64,000 nt of DNA. Source: Ostrinia nubilalis. Taxonomy: Eukaryota; Arthropoda; Insecta; Lepidoptera; Crambidae. A model generated the notes under the pieces. It was given only the letters and a program-made list of their open reading frames with translations, made no database searches and was not told where the DNA came from. Both the position numbers and the translations under genes were made by a program. This document shows positions 55,401 to 64,000 of the stretch, piece by piece. Numbering within the stretch: the stretch's first letter is position 1; each line of letters opens with the position of its first letter. The stretch lies in contig NC_087093.1 in NCBI RefSeq assembly GCF_963855985.1, positions 7,509,501 through 7,573,500 on the forward strand, given 5' to 3'.

Positions 55401-58400
55401 AGTTTATGCTAGAGGAACCACCCAAATTCCCAATTTCTCCATCTCACAATCTAGTATACTATACTATACTAGATTGTGCTATACTGAGTGTGACTATAAT
55501 GTGCGATAGTTATGTCATAACATGTTAAAGACATCTTTCGAGGAGTGGCCTGTGTGTGAAGTTACAAACTAATTTTCCAGGGGTTGGCTTGGCGGCAGTA
55601 ACTCGGAACAAACAGCACAAACTTCAGAGCCGCTTGTTAAGTCCGAGGCACTCACATTACGCAGTGGGCTGTACGACACTCAAAGACAAGGCTCGTCAGT
55701 AGTGATATCGCCTGACCGCCGCCTCGCGGCCATTTCGGACGTCTTCGGGCGCGTCGCCGTGTTAGACGTAAAGAGAGGGCATTTAATTAGGCTGTTTAAG
55801 GGATATAGAGATGCTCAGTGTGCATTTGTTCAGGTAATACTTAGTTTTTACTTGTTATGTTATTATTATAAACTGCCTTTTAGCTGTGTATAATATTGTT
55901 TTACTGTATTTTACAGATTTTTGATGTAGACCACAAAAAACCCCAAATGTCTGTAGTAAAAGAAATTAAAAGGGCAATATTTTTAATAATCTATAACCCG
56001 AAGAAAGGTTTGATAGACATAAGATTAATGCAAAGAGGCAATCGAGTAGCGGTATTCACAGCGACAAAAAATGGCCAACTCATTTATAATACTTGCGGTT
56101 TAGTTGGAGCGGAGAAAAATTATACCCATAAAAGGTTAAACGTGCCCGAGTTTCAGTGCGTCTTAATTGATCCTGATGGCAAGTTGAAAAGGTTCTGTAT
56201 ACCGTTTTTCTACGCTTTGGACGGCGAGCATTCGGAAAGGTCTAAGGACTTGCATACTCTGCGCGAATTACGTGATAGTATAAAGAAAACTTCAACTGTC
56301 ACTGCTGACTTTGGAGAAGACATAATCGCCAGGGCCGCAGAGCTGAAAACGTTACAACTCAAAAAACACTGTTTGGAAATGTTAATCAGAAACTATGGCA
56401 TACCATTGAACATTGTAATGTCTTGCTTGAAAATATTTTGGGACAGCATTCAACACGATAACATGAATTCACAGGAAGAAGAAATTAAAAACTACTTTGT
56501 CAATCTGGGTTTATTAACTCTGTTTTACCGCAATATAAACAGTGATAATACTAATGACATGGAAGAATTGCTTTCGGAAATCTGCAGTTGCTTTGATTCA
56601 CAAGAAAATGTTGATCCTGAAATTGCCAATATAGATCATACGTGCGGTTTCCACCTCTTAGAAGATGACAATTGTATTTTAGAAAGACTTTTGCACTTAG
56701 CACAAGAGAGTGATTACAAGGAACAACAGCATGCCAGAGTTAAATTTGCTGATTCTAGTACTAATAGCTACAAAGAATTTATTTCATGCTTTACCTTGGA
56801 CCGAAATGCCAGTTGCATCGTTTTAAAGTCGGACGTGCCTGCAGAAAAGCTTAACAGCCTGGCATCAGACACATTCAAAGCCATTTTCAAAATGAAAGAA
56901 CTAAAAATGCTTACTGACTATGTAAAAAAAAGTAACATTGACCCAAAAGACATTGTACAACTCCTGATTATGCATTTAACTAATATGCCTTTAGAAGAAA
57001 TAACAATTGAATTGATTGAAAAATTCATAGAGACGTTGTATTATTTGTGTTGTGCTACAGAGCAGGCAATGTATATAACATACAATGAAGTGTCGCCGTG
57101 GTGGCAAAGTATACGTGATATTTTGGTTGAGATGTCTTGTCCACTAAGAAGTATGATAGTAGCAATGGCCTGTAAAGCGGTAGGTAGAATATTCGAAAGC
57201 AAAGAAGAAGCTTGGGAATCAGTTACAAAAGAAAACGCTAAATGGGGAATATTAATTGGCAAATTAGAGGACATTTCAATTTTAAGCATAATTTTGATGT
57301 TTAAAGATGAATTCAAGGGCAAAAAATTCCCGAAACTACAATTTGATGATTTCAATATAAATTTGAAATACGTCTATACTAGAGGTAAAGGTTCTATAAC
57401 TGAATTAATAGCAAAATGGCTTTGTGGTATGGGCGTCCCTCCTGAGGCTGTAGTGGCAAATGAGTTACTGGAGATTGAAACAGCTTCTAATTTTGATGAG
57501 CATAAAATTGTTGATGAGTCCGATGTTGATGCAGACGCACCCGAAAATCTCTTCCTAGAAAATCATCGTAAACTAGTTGACGATAATCCCAAAATTTTTA
57601 AATGGTTGTCTTTATTGCGTCGTCAATTTCCGCTTAGTACTGTAGCAAACTATATCATTGCTAATATGTGTTGGGAGAATGCGATCGCCTGGCAAAAGAA
57701 CATGCACAATACTAGTGAATTACAAGCGGTCGTTTCGTGCTTGACCAATATAAGCGACTTACATATACGATTGGGATTATTTTCTATTATCTGGTCAACG
57801 TACGTAAAACACGCATTTGAAGTTATTTGCAGACTCGTTAACAAAGTTGGTCGACTCCCAAAAGATCCTTTATGTTTGCAAGATGTCGGCCTTAGTAATA
57901 CGAACATGATAGCATTTCTAGAAGTTGTAACAAATTATTTGAATAGTTTTTCTGAATGTTCGTCTACTTCAATAAGCGAGGAAAAAAATAATATAAGATA
58001 TGAAAAAATGTGGGATGAAAGTACACCTTCTTTGGTAGAAGTTGCTCAAGGTGCAAAAACTGTCAATTGTGATATACTGAACCTAAATTACCAAATCGCT
58101 TGTACCATATACTATCAATGTCATTTCAATATAAAATGTTCGAAGCCTCTTGATACATTGTACGACATAGACTATCAATATATCATAGAAGCCCTGGCAG
58201 GGAATACTGTGCACAGAGAAATAAGTTTAAAAGCATCTGAGAAAATCAGAAACCCCCGATTGAAATTTATTACTAAACTTATTCGTGCGGCGATTGAGAC
58301 AATAACAGTTAACGAAAATGGTGAAACGCATATCGGGTATAACAATCAGGAGTGTACTGTATGGATTGAGAAAATTCTCGTACTGGCTGACCTGTGGAAC

Positions 58401-59252
58401 ATAGACAATGATTTTATAAACCGGCAACAGGTTGGTATTAGATACGATCATTTATTTTAAGAATTGTTAATTTTATGAACTGTGTTATTTAAAAATAATA
58501 AATAAAATAAATAAACCTAAAAATTATCCAGGTTATTGGCTTGTACCACATGGGCTACGACATGCTAGCAGAGAGTATACTGACCTACGTCAAGGACCCA
58601 GAACTGTTGATGCCGCCGCTGCTAGCCATATCCATACAAAGACTAAAACGGAGCCTTGAACATTCTTCAAACCAACCAGAATGGATCGTCACTATCTCAC
58701 CAAATCTGTATAAGCGACTTCAAAACACGGTATGTTTAGAAGAAGGTTAGCTTTACTATCTACCATGCTGTTCAAATATGCTACTATCGTCCTAACCAGT
58801 CGATAGACTCCGACAATTTCGTAATCATTAAAATTCGAACACTATCTTTAACTTTTTTGTCTATCTTATAGTATAGACAAAAAAGTATGGTGTCTTTTTT
58901 GTTTGAGTAATTGCCAGTTTCTGTTGCAATGTACATTTATGAACCTCCCTCTTGAATCATTCCATCTATTGATGTAAACCGCATTAAAATCCGTTGCGAA
59001 GCATAAAAGATCTAAGCGTGTAGACAGCAGGAGCGACATGTTTTATACTATGTAAAGATTACACTTATGTTGCAGGTACTGGATACATCGGTACCGGCCC
59101 ATCCATCGTTGTCAACAACAGTGATCGTACTCCAAAAATTACTATACCAAATCCATAAAAGAGTAAGCGATTCACCCTCTAATTTACAAAATATCAAATT
59201 AACAGAACTTATAATTGAAAATTGCGAAGTTCTGACTAAAAGAAAGTTGTAA
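52404..59252 (+). CDS. RAB3GAP2: Rab3 GTPase-activating protein non-catalytic subunit (RAB3GAP2), 9 exons
   Basis: Partner of the catalytic subunit RAB3GAP1; regulates Rab3 and, in known systems, acts as exchange factor for Rab18 at the ER. Exons: 52404-52485, 52972-53201, 53450-53699, 54242-54413, 54720-54869, 55581-55833, 55917-58430, 58532-58729, 59076-59252; 1,341 aa, all GT-AG and in phase. N-terminal beta-propeller region: PDWFCIIVGFKNGSVGFYTN, LPGWLGG, ISPDRRLAAISDVFGRV, FKGYRDAQC. The C-terminal helical region fills exon 7 (838 codons without an intron), including SPWWQSIRDI, KWLCGMG and NKVGRLPKDPLC, all family landmarks. Introns hold a MITE, repeat C and a GC-rich segment (54962-55035). 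AATAAA at 59453. Slightly shorter than the vertebrate protein (about 1,390 aa). Confidence 0.95.
52808..52945. mobile_element. MITE ending 26 bp before RAB3GAP2 exon 2
   Basis: GGGCTGATTTTTCAATCG and GGTTGAAAAATCGGCCC are inverted ends, and TTA flanks both sides (52805-52807, 52946-52948). 138 bp. Inner arms AACTTTTAACTGA / TAAAAGTTAACTG continue the symmetry. Confidence 0.8.
53976..54130 (+). repeat. Host repeat C, uninterrupted copy
   Basis: CCTTGAAAAGGAGGCTGACA ... GTAGGGTTAATATTGGGACG ... AAAAATAAATGAATTTTATG. Matches the two halves flanking the LTR element (24661-24754 and 29891-29950) and shows the pre-insertion site. Confidence 0.85.
54962..55040. repeat. GC-rich segment in RAB3GAP2 intron 5
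   Basis: CTTCCGGAAGGTCCGCGCCG with GAGCGATTGAG resembles CTTCCGGAAGTTCCGCGCCG and GAGCGATTGG at 63550-63631, so it is likely a dispersed repeat. Borders not clear. Confidence 0.4.
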
Positions 59253-59982
59253 AATAGCTATTATTTTATGTAACGACGACAGCACATCAAGCTAAACACA
59301 GTGGCGTATTATCTCGTAATACAGGCTATGTTGCTACAAAAATGTATAGGTTGATGTGATGTCGATTGTACATAAATATTATATTTAAGAAAATTTAAAT
59401 ATTATGTTGATCTACAAATGATTTTATAACATTGATTATTTTAGTCCTATTTAATAAAATGCTGAGAGGATTTTCTCATTGTGCAATTCTAGCTAGTAAC
59501 AACGGTTAAGGCTAATTTAATTAACTAGCAGTAAAAGTACTTTAGTCGATCTACTATCTTCATCCGTGTGGTTTAAATTCGTGTTTGCAATTGAAATTAA
59601 CGAAATCATTATTATACTTGACTAATTTACTTTAGTTTCGAGATGAATTTATCGGATGCGTCGTAACATTTAACATTTTTATAGATATCCCTTACTATCT
59701 CATCTCACGTCACGTTTAGCGTTTTCCTGTACTGTCTTCAGCCATATCAATATTAACAATTAAATAAACCACTGAGATGAATCACTTAGTTTTATTTGTT
59801 TTTTTAACCAACTTCAAGAAGGAGGAGGTTCTCATTAATTAATTGAAAGGATTTTTTCGTTTGCTCTATTTTTAATCATTATTTTGAATCATTAAACTAC
59901 ATCAAAAAAGATTATCTAAGCTTATATGTTTAAAGAAATAATTAAGCATTACTATTCAATTCAACATTGGATTCCTGTCTAA
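59253..59982. other. RAB3GAP2 3'UTR and downstream DNA
   Basis: 3'UTR to the AATAAA at 59453-59458, then AT-rich sequence with no coding exon seen. Confidence 0.5.
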
Positions 59983-60136
59983 GGGCCCTCGCCCACGGTG
60001 ACTTTCGCCACTAACGCGCATTAGTCGCATTTGCAACGCACTACAGAACTCGGAAGTGATGCCAACGTGCTACTAACGCACTAAACAGCGCGACGGCATC
60101 GCTACAAAAAGTCGCCGTGGGCACGTGGGCGAGGGC
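59983..60136. mobile_element. MITE with TAA target duplication
   Basis: GGGCCCTCGCCCACGGTGAC and GTCGCCGTGGGCACGTGGGC... form inverted ends. TAA flanks at 59980-59982 and 60137-60139. 154 bp. Confidence 0.75.
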
Positions 60137-60438
60137 TAAGAAGTTTCATACAGGATGATTTTGTTATCGGTATCCAAATTAAAATCCCGGGGCGATCACC
60201 CCCATCATAAGTCCTAAGGCACCCCTGGTACCCTCCTAGTAGGGAATTTAGTGCAAGAACCCCTCCACTTTGGTATAGAAGGCTCATTTTTGCACCAGTT
60301 GTTCTTTGGATGCTCCTGAGTAGATTTCCGTCGGTAGACATCGGGAGCCCCCCCCTGTGGTAGCAGGGGGAAGGGGAGCAAGTTTCCTTCTGCCGCGCTT
60401 CACTTTAAGGCCCATATCTTCAAAACTATGGGTATTAG

Positions 60439-60790
60439 CAGGCCTGTTCATCTCCGCGAGTTTACATCGAAAACAAAACACGCACGATGGCCCACCTACA
60501 GGATACTATTCGACAAGGCCTCACATACGAGCGAACATTGACTGACGCACGCGTATTCTTGTGTATGATGGAAGAAAATAAAGAAAATGGTGTACTAAAT
60601 ACTGTGCAGTATTTCACTGCCTAAATAATAATAAAAACACAGAACGTACTTTTTTAAGTTGCCTCAAGACACTGAGAGGTAAATAAGTAGTTAATATTAT
60701 TCATGATAATTCATGCTAAATCATGTATTTCCTCCGCCATTTTCCGCAGTTTGGCACCTCACGTCACATCATTTTACCGAAGTCAGCCCT
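60439..60790 (+). repeat. Dispersed repeat B, copy 2, with a 61-codon exon-like frame
   Basis: From CAGGCCTGTTCATCTCC (preceded by TATTAG, so a possible splice acceptor) an open frame runs 61 codons to TAA at 60622-60624, including ACSSPRVYIENKTRTMAHL and VQYFTA. AATAATAATAAAAACAC follows directly. Similarity to the 1.45-0.85-kb copy continues past the stop into GATAATTCATGC and CACGTCACA. No known domain recognised. It could be a terminal exon of an unknown gene or of a mobile element. Confidence 0.5.
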
Positions 60791-61177
60791 ATAGCTTCGG
60801 CGCAGTGCCGATCACTGACGTTTGTCAACAAAATGGTGCTTGACTCTTGAGACAGGCTAAATTACACCATATTGCTAATGACATTGAGCATACATTTTTT
60901 TAATTACCTTCGCGAAGTAAAACTTCTGTACGTAGTACTTATTATTATTCTGTGGTATTAGGGCAAGTGTGGTGTCATTTTCGGATAATTAAAGGATGGC
61001 GAATTCATTTCTAGAACAAACTTTTTGCCTTTTCATACAAAAAAATAGAAATATTGAGTAAAATTCACAAAAACCAAAAAGTATTTTTTGAATAAACGTC
61101 GTTTACTTTTAAACCACTGGAGATAATCTAATAAAAAAAAATATGTCCTGAAAGCTACATTTATCAGGATTATAAAT

Positions 61178-62273
61178 ATATGGGTCATTCCACAAAAATA
61201 TGTCAACTCTTAGTCCGCGCCACATTTCACATGTAATATTTGTTAATATTTTATTCCAAAATTGTTAAATAACAGCTCGCAATGTGCTTTATTCATCACC
61301 CATTTATATTTTTTGAAACTATTTTTAAAACATCTTAAATTCCTTTTGAATGACCCAAAACGTCATTCCCTAGGCATGTCCGTACTCCAAAAGTTTGTGT
61401 TTTGGGACCCACATTTATAAAAACATCAACTTTATCCTTTGTTTTAATTAACGAATAATCTATTTAAATGTATATTACACCAAATTCTATTAATATTTTG
61501 CGGTTTCAATAAACAATAATTTGATTTTCTTTAGTTGAAAAAGAGTCTACAGTTTTTAGCGTCATTCCCTCGCCACGCACTGATTTTATAATTTTGCGCT
61601 TTAATATGTATTTAGAGTGAATGACATTTAGTTGAGTTTAAAGTACGATACGAAGTTATCCTCAGACCATACTGGCTTTGCGGTAGCCGTTTTTTTAATT
61701 AGTGCAAATGTGCCAGATGTTACCGAAACATGTGTTAATCCAGTCACTTCGTCAGTCCCTAGTTGAGTAGCTTTATTGATTATAATAGGAAATTGTATAT
61801 AATTTAATAGTATTTACGTGTAGTTTTTTGGCTATTTTCGGCACATCGTATTAAGCATCTTGTAATAGAAAGTTAATCTGCATTTGTGTTAAGTTTTACT
61901 CCAAATCGTCAGTCCCTAGAGCGTCAGGCCCTAGCTTTAAACGGCACTTGGGACTAAATTACTAGTTAGGGAATGATGTTTTTTATATAGTGATAATAAC
62001 AAAACAACTACATTATGTGTATTAACTTATCTATAAATGTTAAGGTTAAAAGTTTTATACTTTATTAGAAGTCATATAGGAGTAATGTAGTATGAAAAAA
62101 TTGAAAATTATAATTTCTCCTAAAATAAAGCATAAAGTGACTGGCCCTTTTAGACATAACATAATTAATTAATAAACAATAATTTACACTAATAAAGTAT
62201 TCAAAAGCATCTCAAAAAAGTTACGGACAAAATGACGTCGAAAATATACAGATTTTTATGGAATGACCCATAT
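61178..62273. mobile_element. Non-autonomous TIR element, 1.1 kb
   Basis: ATATGGGTCATTCCACAAAAAT at the left and ATTTTTATGGAATGACCCATAT at the right are inverted ends with few mismatches. The interior has recurring TCAGTCCCTAG/TCATTCCCTAG phrases and no long open frame. Confidence 0.7.
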
Positions 62274-62635
62274 ACCATTGTATGGCACTTTTTTCGAAAA
62301 AAGTAGGTGAAAAAAAATTTTTCTTCAGGACACAGCGGGCAAATTTTAATGCGCGTCGGAAAAAAATATTTATTTTATCCATGAATTCATACTATTTGGT
62401 TCATAAGCAAGTAAAGATTATTATTTTAGAATTTATTTAGAGTTCCTGGCACATCATGCTGCCATGATTTGTATTTTTCCTTCAATTAATTTTGAACTCT
62501 ATGTGTTAGACATAAGGTTTAAAATAGTTTAAATACATTTTATTATTTAAAATATCATATGAAGAAAGCATTAATTAAAGAACTAGAATTATTTGTCTAA
62601 ACGTGTAACATCTCACCTTTTCCAGGCAAGCTTCT

Positions 62636-62728
62636 GATTCTGCGATACGATTGGTCAAAACAGCTGACGTACGCCAGCGTAAACAGCGTACGTCAGCTGT
62701 TTTGACCAATCGTTCGTATCGCAGAATC
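62636..62728. repeat. Short near-perfect inverted repeat
   Basis: GATTCTGCGATACGA ... GTCAAAACAGCTGACGTACG on the left is mirrored on the right as CGTACGTCAGCTGTTTTGAC ... TCGTATCGCAGAATC, with a 13-nt loop and one 4-bp length difference. It would form a strong hairpin. Confidence 0.85.
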
Positions 62729-63893
62729 GATGAAGCGCGTCTGGATCGTAGACGTTAAAAGTTACCGTATAGATGACCCACGCTGAACTGTCCCACCAAA
62801 CTCAATGACAGGGGGGCGCTACCATCGTTCAACTATATGGTTTCCAACATGGCAAAAATCGGAACCAGCGATCCGGTATTGACGGTGGCGCCCCACTGTC
62901 AATGTCATCGATAGGACAGTCCAGTATTCTGGAACTATAATCGGGGCTCAGAGCGCTGAACTGTCCTATCCACAGATATGGATTAGAGTAGATACAGCAA
63001 GTTGGTCGTCAAAGCGTGCCATTCCGATATGTCTAAATGGACATACATGGTCGAGTGATGTACACGTTGTTAATTGTAATCCGATTACAACAATCGGTTA
63101 CGATGATTTTACGAGTACAGTAGTACAAACACGGTAGAAAGAAGAAATTAATAACGGATTGAGAATTGTAATTAACAGCACAAGTAACAAACAATTAATT
63201 AGAATAAAGTAGCAGTAGAAGAAGTATAAAGTAGCATTGTTTATAATACATATCCTGCGATATACTCTTAAGGCTTGGTATTTCTGCTAAAGTAGGTATT
63301 TCGCGCTGTCAAAATCTGCGCGCGCAATACTTCGCCGAAGACAGCGCGCCAAAGAGCTCTCGCGGCTACACAGTATAGAAATACGCAGTTGGTTAGGTTA
63401 GGTTGACTTCCTTCCGTTCAAGCGTCACACTCACAGCACTTTCTAATACAAATCATATCCAAGTGATACAAATTAAAACAACTTTCAAAATTTTTGGGAA
63501 TATATTTTAGAATCGAATAAATATAGAATATAACCGTCACCCGACCTTCCGGAAGTTCCGCGCCGGCTAAAAGAATTTCAAGATTACGTCACCCGACCTA
63601 TCGGTAGATCCTCGGGAGCTTGAGCGATTGGAAAAACATTTTATGATCAGTTACTCGTAGTAGCGATTATTTAGAGCTTGGATAATAAATTATAGTTGTT
63701 GCAATTCACAAAGCTTTGCATGTGGTTAATTACATTAATCAGTACACGCATCAATTTTGTTCAGTCTTTTTGTTTATTAATAAATAAAAATATCATACTA
63801 AAATTGCATACATATTTGTTTGTATTGGTCTGGGTGTTTTCTTTCCATAATTTATGTATAACGTATGTACGGGGCTCTGTATCGAAAATCACT
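62729..63893. other. Intergenic DNA, no gene seen
   Basis: Contains the CTTCCGGAAGTTCCGCGCCG segment (63550-63570) and GGCGCTACC/GGTGGCGCC-type repeats near 62815-62895. No coding exon supported. Confidence 0.4.
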
Positions 63894-64000
63894 ATGAGCA
63901 ATAAGCATCACACACGGTTACCTGGAGTGCATTACCGCAGCAAAAAGCTTGCCATCTTAAATGAACGGTATAATATCGAGGTTTCGTCAGTACAGTTGCG
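63894..64000 (+). CDS. Possible N-terminal exon of a gene cut by the window edge
   Basis: ATG at 63894 opens a frame that remains open to the end (35 codons): MSNKHHTRLPGVHYRSKK... with a lysine/arginine-rich start and then a charged stretch. Codon content looks coding-like but the piece is too short to identify. Alternatively chance. Confidence 0.35.
   Translation, partial: MSNKHHTRLPGVHYRSKKLAILNERYNIEVSSVQL

Overview
This window looks like nuclear DNA of a moth or butterfly (Lepidoptera). It is AT-rich and carries small-exon genes with GT-AG introns. Non-coding DNA is dominated by short Helitron-like repeats (start near TCCTACTAATATTATAAATG, end in a GCGG/CCGC hairpin before AAAGCTAG), MITEs, tRNA-derived SINE pieces and LINE scraps of the kind common in Lepidoptera. 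The assignment rests on gene similarity and repeat style, not on a database search.

Layout: (1) 1-6.2 kb is repeats, including a 1,254-bp near-perfect palindrome (4615-5868). (2) CCT4 (+, 6275-12435, 11 exons, 541 aa), a chaperonin subunit, has two DNA transposons in its introns. (3) MED8 (-, 14051-15405, 4 exons, 256 aa) lies tail-to-tail with CCT4; a piggyBac-type element sits at the MED8 poly(A) region. (4) Sec6/EXOC3 (+, 18371-30217, 11 exons, 747 aa), an exocyst subunit, is head-to-head with MED8; the gap between them has been filled by a hAT MITE and a 5'-truncated LINE. Sec6 carries two tandem arrays anchored in its own exons, and its last intron holds a 5,136-bp LTR retrotransposon with identical 122-bp LTRs and no long open frame. 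(5) Two GPI-anchored two-Ig-domain genes, A (+, 32716-39536) and B (-, 39829-41931), are tail-to-tail paralogues with the same seven-exon structure and the same six intron phases. (6) An FRS2-like FGF-receptor adaptor gene (-, 44924-51631) has an intact copia retrotransposon (46354-51356, 1,365-aa polyprotein, identical-looking LTRs) in its intron. (7) RAB3GAP2 (+, 52404-59252, 9 exons, 1,341 aa) is head-to-head with the FRS2-like gene. (8) 59.3-64 kb is repeats, with a possible gene start at the right edge.

The host genes are unrelated in pathway: protein folding, transcription, exocytosis, cell-surface recognition, receptor signalling and Rab regulation. What they share is arrangement: alternating head-to-head and tail-to-tail pairs whose short ancestral gaps have been widened by mobile elements. 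Several insertions can be dated or proven inside the window, because the target duplications are intact or an empty paralogous site is also present.

The observations most worth a second look are the coding-free LTR element with its empty-site paralogue, the exon-anchored minisatellites of Sec6, the giant palindrome, and the Ig gene pair whose poly(A) signals face each other about 32 bp apart. Exon boundaries were read by eye from splice sites and reading phase; all six multi-exon models keep frame, but individual edges could be off by a base.
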